The notes under the pieces are model-generated. The model did no database searches and had not been told where the DNA came from. It saw nothing but the letters and a program-made list of their open reading frames with translations. The translations under genes and the position numbers were made by a program. A stretch of 53,938 bases of DNA from Streptomyces novaecaesareae (lineage in GTDB: Bacteria; Actinomycetota; Actinomycetes; Streptomycetales; Streptomycetaceae), in the NCBI RefSeq assembly GCF_000716875.1, contig NZ_JNWQ01000047.1, positions 1-53,938 of the forward strand, read 5' to 3'. This document shows positions 7,108 through 17,192 of the stretch, piece by piece; position 1 is the first letter of the stretch, and each line of letters opens with the position of its first letter.

Positions 7108-8415
7108 ATGGCTATCGACATTGCCGCACCTTCCCCCAGCCTTCGGCCGGGGGGACCCCCACCCGTCGACCTGGGCCCGGCCACCGCGCTGTCCTGTCGG
7201 GAGTGCGGAACGCGTTTCCCCCTCGGCCCCAGCTTCGCGTGCCTGGAGTGCTTCGGCCCGCTGGAGATCGCCTACGAGTTCGGCAGCGAGAGCGCCGAGG
7301 AACTGCGCAAGCGGATCGAGGCCGGCCCGACGTCCGTCTGGCGTTACGCGCCGCTGCTGCCGGTGCCGGCCGACGTGGCGTCCAAGCCCAACCTGAACCC
7401 GGGGTGGACCCCGCTGGTGAAGGCGGACAACCTGGGCCGGGAGCTCGGCTTCACCGCCCAGCTGCACATCAAGGACGACTCCGGGAACCCGACGCACTCC
7501 TTCAAGGACCGGGTGGTGGCCTGCGCGATCGAGGCGGCCCGGGCGTTCGGGTACACCACGCTGTCCTGCTCCTCCACCGGCAACCTGGCCGGCGCGGTGG
7601 GCGCGGCGGCCGCCCGGGCCGGGTTCCGCTCCTGCGTGTTCATCCCGCACGACCTGGAGCAGGGCAAGGTCGTCATGGCCGGGGTGTACGGCGGCGAGCT
7701 GGTCGGCATCGAGGGCACCTACGACGACGTGAACCGCTTCTGCTCGGAACTGATCGGCGACCCGGCCGGTGAGGGCTGGGGCTTCGTCAACGTCAACCTG
7801 CGTCCGTACTACGGCGAGGGCTCCAAGACGCTGGCGTACGAGATCTGCGAGCAGCTCGGCTGGCGGCTGCCGGAGCAGATCGTCATCCCGATCGCCTCGG
7901 GCTCGCAGCTGACGAAGATCGACAAGGGGCTGCAGGAGCTGATCAAGCTCGGCCTGGTCGAGGACCGGCCGTACCGGATCTTCGGCGCCCAGGCCGAGGG
8001 CTGCTCGCCGGTGTCGGCTGCCTTCAAGGCCGGCCAGGACGTGATCCGGCCGGTCAAGCCGAACACCATCGCCAAGTCGCTGGCGATCGGCAACCCGGCC
8101 GACGGCCCGTACGTGCTGGACATCGCCCGGCGGACCGGCGGCGCGGTGGAGGACGTCACGGACGCCGAGGTCGTGGCGGCGATCCGGCTGCTGGCGCGGA
8201 CCGAGGGCATCTTCGCCGAGACCGCGGGCGGGGTGACCGTCGGCGTGCTGAAGAAGCTGGTCGAGACCGGGCAGCTGGACCCGGCCAAGGAGACCGTCGC
8301 GATCAACACCGGTGACGGCCTGAAGACCCTGGACGCCGTCTCCGACTCCGGGATGACCGCCGTCATCCGCCCGACGCTGGACTCCTTCCGCGCCGCCGGC
8401 CTCGTGTCCGCCTGA
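7108..8415 (+). CDS. thrC: Threonine synthase
   Basis: This 435-residue PLP enzyme converts O-phosphohomoserine to threonine. Residues 30-48 form a small zinc-ribbon-like head (CREC ... CLEC: Cys30, Cys33, Cys45, Cys48), as in class I actinobacterial and plant-like threonine synthases. The PLP lysine is Lys133 in HSFKDRVV. SSTGNLAGAVGAAAARAG is the phosphate-binding loop and NPADGPYVLDI lies further on. I chose the ATG at 7108 with GAGAGG at 7091-7096; an upstream in-frame ATG at 7084 lies inside the riboswitch P1 stem and is unlikely. It is preceded by a SAM-I riboswitch and followed 41 nt later by the ThiS/MoaD-like gene, probably in one transcript ending at the 8761-8813 terminator. Confidence 0.95.
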   Translation: MAIDIAAPSPSLRPGGPPPVDLGPATALSCRECGTRFPLGPSFACLECFGPLEIAYEFGSESAEELRKRIEAGPTSVWRYAPLLPVPADVASKPNLNPGWTPLVKADNLGRELGFTAQLHIKDDSGNPTHSFKDRVVACAIEAARAFGYTTLSCSSTGNLAGAVGAAAARAGFRSCVFIPHDLEQGKVVMAGVYGGELVGIEGTYDDVNRFCSELIGDPAGEGWGFVNVNLRPYYGEGSKTLAYEICEQLGWRLPEQIVIPIASGSQLTKIDKGLQELIKLGLVEDRPYRIFGAQAEGCSPVSAAFKAGQDVIRPVKPNTIAKSLAIGNPADGPYVLDIARRTGGAVEDVTDAEVVAAIRLLARTEGIFAETAGGVTVGVLKKLVETGQLDPAKETVAINTGDGLKTLDAVSDSGMTAVIRPTLDSFRAAGLVSA

Positions 8416-8456
8416 GCCACCCCCACCCCGCAAGGCCCCACCCCGCAAGGAGAGCC

Positions 8457-8735
8457 ATGAGCGCCACCGTCCGCATCCCCACCATCCTGCGCACCTACAC
8501 CGGCGGCGCCGCCGAGGTCACCGCCGAGGGCACCACCCTGGCCGAGGTCATCGCCGACCTGGAGAAGAACCACGCGGGCATCTCCGCCCGCATCCTGGAC
8601 GACACCGGCAAGCTGCGCCGCTTCGTGAACGTCTACGTGAACGACGACGACGTGCGCTTCGCCGAGGGCCTGGCGACCGAGATCAAGGACGGCGCCGGCG
8701 TCTCGATCATCCCGGCGGTGGCCGGCGGCTGCTGA
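8457..8735 (+). CDS. MoaD/ThiS-family sulfur carrier with Gly-Gly-Cys tail
   Basis: This 92-residue beta-grasp protein resembles CysO of mycobacteria. It starts VRIPTILRTYTGG, has TLAEVIADLEKNHAG and RFVNVYVNDDDVR in the middle, and ends GVSIIPAVAGGC. Sulfur carriers are activated at a C-terminal Gly-Gly by an E1-like enzyme and thiocarboxylated; CysO then donates sulfur to CysM for cysteine synthesis. Here one Cys follows the Gly-Gly, so it would need trimming, as JAMM proteases do for some Streptomyces carriers, or it may have another role. No cysM or JAMM gene is adjacent. AAGGAGAG precedes the ATG. The intergenic gap holds a tandem CACCCCGCAAGG motif. Confidence 0.82.
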   Translation: MSATVRIPTILRTYTGGAAEVTAEGTTLAEVIADLEKNHAGISARILDDTGKLRRFVNVYVNDDDVRFAEGLATEIKDGAGVSIIPAVAGGC

Positions 8736-8760
8736 GCCGTCGCGGCCCGCACGCCCGCCG

Positions 8761-8813
8761 GCCGGCCGCCCGTACGTACGGAATTCCACTCTCCGCACGT
8801 ACGGGCGGCCGGC
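8761..8813 (+). terminator. Strong intrinsic-type terminator, 17-bp perfect stem
   Basis: Arms 8761-8777 and 8797-8813 are perfectly complementary over 17 bp, around a 19-nt loop, and are followed by TGCATTT. It closes the thrC transcript 25 nt after the sulfur-carrier stop. Confidence 0.85.
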
Positions 8814-9282
8814 TGCATTTCGGCGGGAATATTCCGGGTCGAGTCGGAGTAGAGTGTGGCTCGGCTGGGAACAGGGCTTCCTTTTCGGCCCTCCGTGGTG
8901 TTTCGCCGGAGGGCGTCCGGCCGGTGAGACCGGCTCGTGAAACATGTCAGGCAGATGTCAGAATTCGCGCGGGCATTTGAGTAATTCGTCCGCTATGTCC
9001 GGCGTGAAATGCCGAAATTTTCCCGGTTCACCCTGTCCTGTCCCTTGACAGCGCAGCGGAATTCCCGGCGGCTGACCCTGTTGCAGAGGGCTTCGGTCCG
9101 GATACATTCAGCGGCGGTCGACGCAATCAGCCGCTCACGGGAAGCCGTTCGGCGTCCCGCGCGGAGGGTTGCGGCGTGCACGGCTGCGCTCAGGGGGGGT
9201 TCCCCGGGCCGGCCTTCAAACCAACCCGGGCCCGTGACCTGCGGGCGCGTGAAGGGCCAGCACAGCACTAGGGGAGTTCGGA
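8814..9282 (+). other. 470-nt non-coding region before the cold-shock gene
   Basis: I see no convincing gene here, and the base composition is visibly less GC-rich than its surroundings. It contains two adjacent hairpins: 8888-8894 with 8908-8914 (7 bp), and 8920-8925 with 8929-8934 (6 bp, GAG loop). It also has a direct repeat ATGTCAG at 8944-8950 and 8955-8961. Cold-shock genes often have long structured leaders, which is the likeliest reading; an independent small RNA is possible. Confidence 0.5.
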
Positions 9283-9486
9283 ATGGCTCAGGGCACCGTC
9301 AAGTGGTTCAACGCGGAGAAGGGCTACGGCTTCATCGCGGTCGACGGTGGTGCGGACGTCTTCGTCCACTACAGCGCGATCCAGATGGACGGCTACCGCA
9401 CCCTCGAGGAGGGCCAGCGGGTCGAGTTCGAGATCTCCCAGGGACAGAAGGGCCCGCAGGCGGACATGGTCCGCGCCGCGGGCTGA
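9283..9486 (+). CDS. Cold-shock protein (CspA family)
   Basis: This 67-residue single cold-shock domain binds single-stranded nucleic acid. RNP1 is KGYGFI (residues 13-18) and RNP2 is VFVHY (26-30); the N-terminal GTVKWFN is also conserved. Such proteins act as RNA chaperones. GGGGAG lies about 8 nt upstream of the ATG. The gene has its own downstream terminator (9547-9576) and a long upstream region, so it is probably monocistronic and post-transcriptionally controlled. In Streptomyces a csp gene commonly sits next to groEL2, as it does here. Confidence 0.93.
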   Translation: MAQGTVKWFNAEKGYGFIAVDGGADVFVHYSAIQMDGYRTLEEGQRVEFEISQGQKGPQADMVRAAG

Positions 9487-9546
9487 CGCCTTCCGACCCC
9501 AGGAGCTCGGCGCGGCCCTACGGCTGGTGACCACTCGCTTCTCGGC

Positions 9547-9576
9547 GGGCCCGTACGACACGCGTCGTGCGGGCCC
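9547..9576 (+). terminator. Hairpin after the cold-shock gene
   Basis: Arms 9547-9559 and 9564-9576 pair over 13 bp with one G-U, around an ACGC loop, 60 nt after the stop. Confidence 0.75.
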
Positions 9577-9683
9577 GTCGGCGTTCCCCGGCGGGGGTGG
9601 TGGCGGGCTGGGGCACGGCTCGGCAGTGGCTCGGTGGCGGGCCGGGGCGCGGCGTGGCGGCGGCTCGCGGATCGGTGATTGGG

Positions 9684-9710
9684 CTTGCACTCGACCACCG
9701 TGAGTGCTAA
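9684..9710 (+). promoter_or_regulatory. CIRCE element 1 (HrcA operator)
   Basis: CTTGCACTC-N9-GAGTGCTAA matches the CIRCE consensus TTAGCACTC-N9-GAGTGCTAA with two mismatches in the left arm. HrcA binds CIRCE to repress groE genes. Confidence 0.85.
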
Positions 9711-9719
9711 TCATTGGCG

Positions 9720-11489
<1,770 letters not shown>

Positions 11490-11525
11490 TCCTGATCGCT
11501 TCGATCGGATCGGCTGGTTCCTCGT

Positions 11526-11563
11526 CCGCGTGGGCGGTTCCCTTCGGGGAGCCGCCCACGCGG
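11526..11563 (+). terminator. groEL2 terminator with UUCG tetraloop
   Basis: Arms of 17 bp (12 G/C-rich pairs, then five with one G-U) close on a TTCG tetraloop and are followed by CGTTTCG. It begins 37 nt after the groEL2 stop. Confidence 0.85.
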
Positions 11564-11598
11564 CGTTTCGACGTTCGGGGGGAGAGGAGAATGGACGG

Positions 11599-11955
11599 AT
11601 GGCTTCCGACGACATCGAGACCGCCTTGCACAACGCGCGGGCACTGATCCTGGCCGACCTCACTGCGCGGGACGTGGCCGACGCCGCCGTCGTCTCACTG
11701 GTGGAGCAGGCGGTGACGCACCGGCGCTGGTGGCTGGAGCAGTGGCCGGACGGCACCGAGTACGTGCTCGGGCTGGTCGCGCAGGACGTCCAGGACGCGC
11801 TGCTGGAGGCGTACGGGCGCTGGCCGCTGTGCACCCTCTGCTCGGCCGACGGGGATCCGCACGCGCTGAGCGTGGAGCCCGAGTTGGGGCCGGAGCCGCA
11901 CTGGGTGTGCGGCAAGCAGGGCGCGGTGGTGGCGCCGGTGGGGGAGCTGCCCTAG
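11599..11955 (+). CDS. Hypothetical protein with C-terminal Cys/His cluster
   Basis: I do not recognise this 118-residue protein. The first two thirds is helical and acidic (DDIETALHNARALILADL, then THRRWWLEQWPDGTEYVLGLVAQ). The last third has PLCTLC, then PHALSVEP and PHWVCG; the spacing of three Cys and nearby His residues suggests a zinc site. The ATG at 11599 follows GGAGAGGAG by 9 nt. Its TAG overlaps the TAG of the convergent HD-hydrolase gene in the palindrome CTAG (11952-11955). No signal peptide or membrane segment is seen. Confidence 0.7.
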   Translation: MASDDIETALHNARALILADLTARDVADAAVVSLVEQAVTHRRWWLEQWPDGTEYVLGLVAQDVQDALLEAYGRWPLCTLCSADGDPHALSVEPELGPEPHWVCGKQGAVVAPVGELP

Positions 11956-12590
11956 CCGTCCAGGGCGTCGAGTTCGGCCGTCAGGTTGGCGCGGGCGGCG
12001 TCGGTGAGGCGCTCGCGGGCGGCGGGGGTGCGGTAGAGGGCCGGGAGGGCGAGGAGCCGGCGCAGGACGGCGGCCCGGCCGGCCGTGAAGTCCGGCGCGG
12101 GGACGAAGCCGTACTCCTCCCGGACGGCGGCCGCGTACGCCGCGTACGCCTCGGGGGTGCCGCCGAGGACGGCGAGGTCCGCGTCGCAGAGCACCTCGCC
12201 GTCGCGGTCGCCCGGTGCCGGGTCGTGGGCGACGGTGAGCAGCACCAGCCGCTCCACCTCGGCGGTGCGGGCGGCGGGCAGGCCGGCGGCGGTCAGTGCG
12301 CGGACGGCCAGGGCGGCGCTGCGTTCCTCGTTCTCGGTGCGGTCGGGGCGGTAGACGGCGTCGTGGAACCAGGCCGCGAGGCGGACGGCGTCCGGGTCGG
12401 CGGCGTGTCCGGCGAGGTCGTCGACGTGCCGCAGGACCGCGCGCAGGTGCTCGGGGGTGTGGTAGCGGCGCTGCGGCTCGGACCAGCGGCGCAGCAGCTC
12501 CCGGCCGTACGGCTCGGGGTCGGTGGTGGCGCCGCAGCGGTGCAGCAGGGCGGTCCAGGCGGCGAGCAGGTCGTCGGTGGTGATGGGCAT
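11952..12590 (-). CDS. HD-domain metal-dependent phosphohydrolase-like protein
   Basis: This 212-residue protein carries the HD-type metal site: RRYHTPEHLRAVL supplies the first His, LAAWFHDAVY the His-Asp pair, and LLTVAHDPAPGD and VLCDADLAVLGG later His and Asp ligands. Such proteins (predicted metal-dependent HD superfamily) hydrolyse phosphate esters; the substrate is unknown. The start is uncertain: ATG at 12590, ATG at 12599 or GTG at 12620 are in frame and none has a clear Shine-Dalgarno. I use 12590 because homology begins at PITTDDLLAAW. It is transcribed divergently from padR. Confidence 0.75.
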   Translation of the reverse strand: MPITTDDLLAAWTALLHRCGATTDPEPYGRELLRRWSEPQRRYHTPEHLRAVLRHVDDLAGHAADPDAVRLAAWFHDAVYRPDRTENEERSAALAVRALTAAGLPAARTAEVERLVLLTVAHDPAPGDRDGEVLCDADLAVLGGTPEAYAAYAAAVREEYGFVPAPDFTAGRAAVLRRLLALPALYRTPAARERLTDAARANLTAELDALDG

Positions 12591-12623
12591 GCCGGCCATT
12601 GTGGCGGGCCGGCCGGGCACTGG

Positions 12624-12633
12624 ACCTATAGGT
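12624..12633. promoter_or_regulatory. Palindrome ACCTATAGGT in the HD/PadR divergent promoter
   Basis: A perfect 10-bp palindrome lies 23 bp before the padR start, beside an AT-rich stretch (12641-12650) that is unusual for this genome. PadR regulators commonly control their own promoter, so it is a candidate operator. Confidence 0.35.
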
Positions 12634-12656
12634 AGGTTGACGATATATGTAGGCGT

Positions 12657-13040
12657 ATGACGGAACGCTCGATGCAGGAGCCCACGCTGCTACTGCTCAC
12701 CGCACTGGCCGACGCGCCGAGACACGGCTACGCCCTCATCCAGGAGGTCGCCGCGATCTCCGGGGGCCGGGTCACGATGCGCACCGGCACGCTCTACGGC
12801 GCCCTCGACCGGCTGCTGGGCCAGGGCCTGATCGAGGTCGCCGCCGAGGAGGTGGTGGACGGGCGGGCCCGGCGCACCTACGCGCTGACCGACGCCGGCC
12901 GGGGCGCGCTGGCCGCCGAGGCCGAGCGGCTGCTGGCCGTCGCCTCCGAGGCGGAGCGCCGGCTCTCCAGGGTCCGGTCGATGCTGGCGGGGAAGACGGG
13001 GCCGAACAAGCGGCCCGCGACGGGGGGAGGCCTCTCATGA
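12657..13040 (+). CDS. PadR-family transcriptional regulator
   Basis: This 127-residue winged-helix regulator has the PadR signature: EPTLLLLTALADAPRHGYALIQEV, GTLYGALDRLLGQGLIEV (wing and recognition helix), and RRTYALTDAGRGALAAE. A short C-terminal helix ends in a disordered tail, which makes it a PadR-s2 type. The ATG has no Shine-Dalgarno and lies directly after an AT-rich TATATG, so it may be leaderless. It overlaps the next gene by ATGA (13037-13040), so the two are translationally coupled and the membrane protein is the probable regulatory target. Confidence 0.88.
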   Translation: MTERSMQEPTLLLLTALADAPRHGYALIQEVAAISGGRVTMRTGTLYGALDRLLGQGLIEVAAEEVVDGRARRTYALTDAGRGALAAEAERLLAVASEAERRLSRVRSMLAGKTGPNKRPATGGGLS

Positions 13041-14005
13041 CCACACCGACGATCGGAGCGCCCTGGCTGTCGCCCGCGCTGCGGGCCGCGCTCCAGCTGT
13101 ACCCGGCGCACTACCGCCGCGAGCGGGGCGAGGAACTGGCGGAGGTGTTCGCCGAGACGACCGCGCAGGCCGGCCGCTCCGCCGTCGCCCGGGAGGTGCT
13201 CGACCTGGCGCTCTACGGCCTGCTGGTGCGGCTCGGGCTGACCGGCGGCTCGGTGCTCGGCCGGGTGCTGGCGGCGGCCGCCCCGATGGCCGTCGGCGCC
13301 GTGGTCGGTACCGTGCTGGCGCCCTGGGTCGCCGACGCGGACCGGGTGGCCTGGAAGCTCACCTGGGACGACTCGCTGTCCACCTACGTCGGGATCATGG
13401 CCGAGCCGGCCACGGCGATGCTGCTCCTGGTGGCGGCGCTGCTGGGCCGGTGGACGGCGGGGCGGGGCCTGTCGCTGGCCCTGGGCGCCATGGGCCTGCT
13501 CGAACTGGGGCGGGAGCTGCACGGCGTGTGGTGGTCCGGGTACATCGGGGTGGCGACCCTGCCGCTGGTGCTCTGCGCGCTGGTGCTGGCCGGGGCCCCG
13601 AGCGACCTGCTGCCCCGGGCCGGCTGGCGGGCGGGCGGCCTGGTGCTGGCCTCGACGGTGGCGGGCGGACTGCTGGCGACGGGCCAGCACTGGGACGACA
13701 CCACGTTCCCGGTGGACCAGGGGTGGTTCGTGGCGATGCTGGTCGTACCGGTGCTGCTGGCCTTCACCGCGCTGCGCAGCCGGGTGGTGCCCGCCGCCCT
13801 GGGGGTCGCGTTGCTGGCACTGACCGGGCCGGCCAGCCTGTTCAACATCTGGCGGGAGTCCCGGGGGATCTCGAACCTGCTGCCGACGGCGGCGCTGGCG
13901 GTGGTGCTGTTGGCGCTGACGGCCGTGGCGGTGCGCCGGGTCGGCCGCGGTGGAGTGGAGCGCGCTGGAGCGGAGCGCGGCGGGGTGGGCCGCAGCCTGG
14001 TGTGA
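13037..14005 (+). CDS. Multi-pass membrane protein coupled to PadR
   Basis: This 322-residue protein has a soluble amphipathic start (LRAALQLYPAHYRRERGEELAEVFAE), a motif common in actinobacterial membrane proteins paired with PadR genes. About eight hydrophobic segments follow, from residue ~70 to ~300, and a short Arg/Gly tail. I see no transport or catalytic motif. The 4-nt overlap with padR implies shared expression; such pairs are often thought to be membrane-stress or efflux-related, but the function is unknown. Confidence 0.75.
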   Translation: MTTPTIGAPWLSPALRAALQLYPAHYRRERGEELAEVFAETTAQAGRSAVAREVLDLALYGLLVRLGLTGGSVLGRVLAAAAPMAVGAVVGTVLAPWVADADRVAWKLTWDDSLSTYVGIMAEPATAMLLLVAALLGRWTAGRGLSLALGAMGLLELGRELHGVWWSGYIGVATLPLVLCALVLAGAPSDLLPRAGWRAGGLVLASTVAGGLLATGQHWDDTTFPVDQGWFVAMLVVPVLLAFTALRSRVVPAALGVALLALTGPASLFNIWRESRGISNLLPTAALAVVLLALTAVAVRRVGRGGVERAGAERGGVGRSLV

Positions 14006-14103
14006 GGCCGTGCGGGCGGGGCCGGGGCCCGGTGCGGGTGGCGGGGTGCCCCGGCCGGGGGCCGGAACGGCGGCGCGGTCTCGCCGGGTTCGGCGGGATG
14101 TGG

Positions 14104-14109
14104 CAGGCT
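14104..14109 (+). promoter_or_regulatory. -10 box for leaderless cutC
   Basis: CAGGCT ends 7 nt before the cutC ATG; no Shine-Dalgarno is present. Confidence 0.4.
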
Positions 14110-14116
14110 GTCGGAT

Positions 14117-14803
14117 ATGTCTAGACCAATTTTCGAAGTCATCGCGCTGACGCCCCAGGACGCCCAGGCCGCCGAGTCGGGCGGCGCCGACCGGCTCGAA
14201 CTCGTCACCGACATGGCCGCCGACGGACTCACCCCGTCCGTCGAGGACTTCGGCCGGATCCGGGCCGCCGTCGGCATCCCGCTGCGCGTCATGCTCCGGC
14301 TCCGGGACGGCTTCGCCCCCGGCGACCTGGACGCGCTGTGCGACCGGGCCGCCGGGCTGCGGGCCGAGGGCGCCGAGGAGTTCGTCCTCGGCTTCCTCGA
14401 CGCCGACGGCGCCGTCGACCTGGCCGCCACCACGGCCGTCGCCGAGGCGGTGGCCGGCTGCCGCTGGACCTTCCACCGGGCGATCGACCACAGCACCGAC
14501 CGGGCCGCCCTGCGGGCCGCCGTCGGCGCCCTGCCCGGGCTCGACACCTTCCTCACCTCCGGTGCGGCCGCCGGGGTGGACGCCGGACGCGAGGTGCTCT
14601 CGGCCGAGCTGGCCCGCGCCGGGGAGCCCGGGTACCGGCAGCGGATCCTGATCGGCGGCGGCCTGCGGGCCGAGCACCTGAAGGAGCTGCGGGCGGAGGG
14701 CTTCGACGCCTTCCACGTCGGCGGCGCGGTGCGGGCCGGCGGCTGGCAGACGCCGGTGGACGCCGCCAAGGTCGCCGAGTGGCGGGCGCTGATCGACGCC
14801 TGA
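14117..14803 (+). CDS. cutC: CutC family protein
   Basis: This 228-residue TIM-barrel protein matches CutC. It has FEVIALTPQDAQAAESGGADRLELV at the N-terminus, then RVMLRLRDGF, EEFVLGFLDADGAVD, WTFHRAIDHSTD, LTSGAAAGVDAG, ILIGGGLRAEHL and AFHVGGAVR. CutC was named for copper homeostasis in E. coli but its biochemical role is unsettled, so the annotation says family rather than function. No Shine-Dalgarno is present; CAGGCT lies 7 nt before the ATG, a leaderless arrangement. A bidirectional terminator separates it from the convergent helicase. Confidence 0.9.
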   Translation: MSRPIFEVIALTPQDAQAAESGGADRLELVTDMAADGLTPSVEDFGRIRAAVGIPLRVMLRLRDGFAPGDLDALCDRAAGLRAEGAEEFVLGFLDADGAVDLAATTAVAEAVAGCRWTFHRAIDHSTDRAALRAAVGALPGLDTFLTSGAAAGVDAGREVLSAELARAGEPGYRQRILIGGGLRAEHLKELRAEGFDAFHVGGAVRAGGWQTPVDAAKVAEWRALIDA

Positions 14804-14817
14804 GCGCCTTCGTCGGA

Positions 14818-14843
14818 GGCCGGTCCCGTGCGCGGGACCGGCC
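14818..14843. terminator. Bidirectional terminator between cutC and helD-like gene
   Basis: Arms 14818-14828 and 14833-14843 are perfectly complementary (11 bp) around TGCG, between convergent genes. Confidence 0.8.
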
Positions 14844-14849
14844 CACGCC

Positions 14850-16901
14850 CTACCGCAGCTGCTCGGGCAGCGGCGCGTCGTGCAGCATGGTCAGGCCGGA
14901 GACGGCGCGCGTCAGCGCGACGTACAGCCGCCGCAGGCCGGTCCGCTCGTCCGGCTCGCCGGCGATCACCGCGGCCGGCTCGTCCAGCACCACGTAGTCG
15001 TACTCCAGGCCCTTGGCCAGTGAGGCCGGGACGAGGGTGAGCCGGGCCTCGGCGCTGGTCTCGGTGCCGGGGGAGAGGTGCGGCAGGCCGGCCGCCGCCA
15101 GCGCCTCGGCGAGCAGCGGGATCCGGGCGTCGGCGGCGATCAGGCCGGTCGAGCCCTCGCGCCCCAGCGCCTCCCGGCAGGCCGCGACCACGGCCTCCGT
15201 CAGGCCCCCGTCGGCGATGTGACGGATCGTCAGCGATCCGGGCGCCTCGCGGACCGAGGTGGCCGGGGCCAGGCCCGGGGCGATCGCCGGGAGCAGCCGG
15301 GAGGCGTACGCGATGACCTCCTCCGGCACCCGGAAGCCCTTGGTCAGCTCCTCGATGTGCGCGTCCGGCTTGCCCAGGTGGTGCAGCGCGTCCGGCCAAC
15401 TCGCCGTCGCCCACGGGGTGGTGCCCTGGGCGAGGTCGCCGAGGACGGTCGCCGAGCCGGTGGTGCAGCGGCGGCCGACCGCGCGGTACTGCATCGGGGA
15501 GAGGTCCTGCGCCTCGTCCAGCACCACGTGCCCGAGCGAGGGCGTGCGCTGCACCAGGTCCGTCGCCTCGTCCACCAGGACGGCGTCGGCCGGCGTCCAG
15601 CGGGCGGTCTTCACCGAGCGCCCGGGCTTGGGCCACAGCACCGCCGCCTGCTCCTCGGGCGTCAGCACGCCCTCGGCGCACTCGGCCAGGAAGCCGGGGT
15701 CGGAGAGCAGCCGCAGGACCAGCTTCGCCGGGTCGACGGCCGGCCAGCACTCCTTGACCACCGCCTTGACCGCGCCGTTGCGGGCCACCGCGTCCTGCAC
15801 CCGGTCGTCCGGGGCCTCGCCGCCCTGCTCCATCTTCAGCAGTACGGCGTGCGCGATGCGCTGCGGCAGGGCGTCCCTGGCGGCGCCGTAGCGGGTCTCG
15901 CGGCCCTTCAACTCCTCGATGATCTCGGCGAGTTCGTACGCCGGGACGCGCCAGCGGCGGGAGCCGCGGACCACCACACAGGGCTCGGTGGGCAGCGCGA
16001 TGCCCGACCGGACGGCCCGGCGCAGCACCTCGGCCATCCGGGCGTCGCCCTTCAGCCGGGCCGCCTCCGGGGTGTCCTCGCCGCGCACCTCGACGTGGCC
16101 GACCAGCTGCTGCACGGTGGCCTGGGCGACGTCCAGCTCGCCGAGGGCCGGGAGCACCTGCTCGATGTACGAGAGGAAGGCGTTGTTCGGCCCGATCACC
16201 AGGGTGCCGGTGCGGGCCAGGCGCTCGCGGTGCGCGTACAGCAGGTACGCGACGCGGTGCAGGCCGACGGCCGTCTTCCCGGTGCCCGGCGCCCCCTGGA
16301 CGCAGATGGTGCCCGTCACGTCGGAGCGGACGATCTCGTCCTGCTCGGGCTGGATGGTGGCGACGATGTCGCGCATCGGGCCGACGCGGGGCTTCTCGAT
16401 CTCGGCGGCGAGCAGGGCGGAGGCGGTGTCCGACTCCTCCGGGTCGGAGAGGTGCTCGTCCTCGTAGGCGGTGAGTTCGCCGCCGGTGTAGCCGAAGCGG
16501 CGGCGGCGCTCGACGTCCATCGCGTCGGTGCGGGTGGCCCGGTAGAACGGCTGGGAGACCGGCGCGCGCCAGTCGATGACCATCGGGTCGCCGTCGGCGT
16601 CGTGGACGTGGCGGCGGCCGATGTAGAAGTTCTCTCCCCCGCCGCCCTCGCTGAGTTCCTCGCTGATCGCGTGGAGGTAGGAGAGGCGGCCGAAGAACAG
16701 CGGGGTGTGGGAGAGGTCGGCCAGGGCGGCGATCCTGGCCTCGATCTGGTTCTGCAGGACGACGGCGGACACCCAGGTGCCGGTTACGTCGCGCAGGTCG
16801 AGCGACTCGACGTCCTCGCGCATCGCTCGCAGCGCGGCCCGGGACGCGGCCAGGTGCTCGCGTTCGCGCTGGAGGGGGTCGGTGGTGGGAGTGGCGGGCA
16901 C
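14850..16901 (-). CDS. HelD-like RNA polymerase-associated helicase
   Basis: This 683-residue superfamily 1 (UvrD/Rep-like) ATPase resembles HelD/HelR. The N-terminal ~60 residues form a coiled arm (REREHLAASRAALRAM). MVIDWRAPVSQPFYRAT is the HelD family hallmark. Walker A is GAPGTGKTA, Walker B/motif II is VVLDEAQDLSPMQYRAV, and the last motif reads RRLYVALTRAVSGLTML. HelD proteins remove RNA polymerase from DNA, and actinobacterial HelR can protect it from rifamycins. I looked for and did not find the rifamycin-associated element before it, so HelR function is not supported. The GTG at 16901 has GGAAGG upstream. Confidence 0.85.
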   Translation of the reverse strand: MPATPTTDPLQREREHLAASRAALRAMREDVESLDLRDVTGTWVSAVVLQNQIEARIAALADLSHTPLFFGRLSYLHAISEELSEGGGGENFYIGRRHVHDADGDPMVIDWRAPVSQPFYRATRTDAMDVERRRRFGYTGGELTAYEDEHLSDPEESDTASALLAAEIEKPRVGPMRDIVATIQPEQDEIVRSDVTGTICVQGAPGTGKTAVGLHRVAYLLYAHRERLARTGTLVIGPNNAFLSYIEQVLPALGELDVAQATVQQLVGHVEVRGEDTPEAARLKGDARMAEVLRRAVRSGIALPTEPCVVVRGSRRWRVPAYELAEIIEELKGRETRYGAARDALPQRIAHAVLLKMEQGGEAPDDRVQDAVARNGAVKAVVKECWPAVDPAKLVLRLLSDPGFLAECAEGVLTPEEQAAVLWPKPGRSVKTARWTPADAVLVDEATDLVQRTPSLGHVVLDEAQDLSPMQYRAVGRRCTTGSATVLGDLAQGTTPWATASWPDALHHLGKPDAHIEELTKGFRVPEEVIAYASRLLPAIAPGLAPATSVREAPGSLTIRHIADGGLTEAVVAACREALGREGSTGLIAADARIPLLAEALAAAGLPHLSPGTETSAEARLTLVPASLAKGLEYDYVVLDEPAAVIAGEPDERTGLRRLYVALTRAVSGLTMLHDAPLPEQLR

Positions 16902-17179
16902 AGCGAACCTTCCCGGCTGCCCCGGTGGCGGGCGCAGCGGATCGATGGAGCTCACGGTGGGGTACAGCCGACCGGTTGCCGTGCGGTCGGCGCCTCCCCC
17001 GGCTGCCTGCGGGACTTCAGCAGGTACCACGGTTCGGGAGGGGGCAGACGGACGATCTTAGACCTGTCGGTCTCGGGGTTCCAGCCCTGCAGCTCTCAGG
17101 GGGTGCCGTACACCCGGAGGACGAGCTGCGTCCTGTCGGATACGGCCTTCGGAGTGATGCCTTGGGCCGGTCGGGTGCC

Positions 17180-17185
17180 TACCGT
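17180..17185 (+). promoter_or_regulatory. -10 box for leaderless small gene
   Basis: TACCGT ends 7 nt before the ATG at 17193. Confidence 0.4.
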
Positions 17186-17192
17186 TGAAGAC

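Noticed and set aside
12637..12660. TTGACG promoter with -10 overlapping the padR start
   Set aside because: Spacing to any -10 element is wrong; the AT-rich TATATG upstream of ATG fits a leaderless start better.
16902..17060. Possible rifamycin-associated element before the HelD-like gene
   Set aside because: The 19-bp inverted repeat known from helR-type genes (GGGGCTTGC... type) is not present, so rifamycin induction is not supported.
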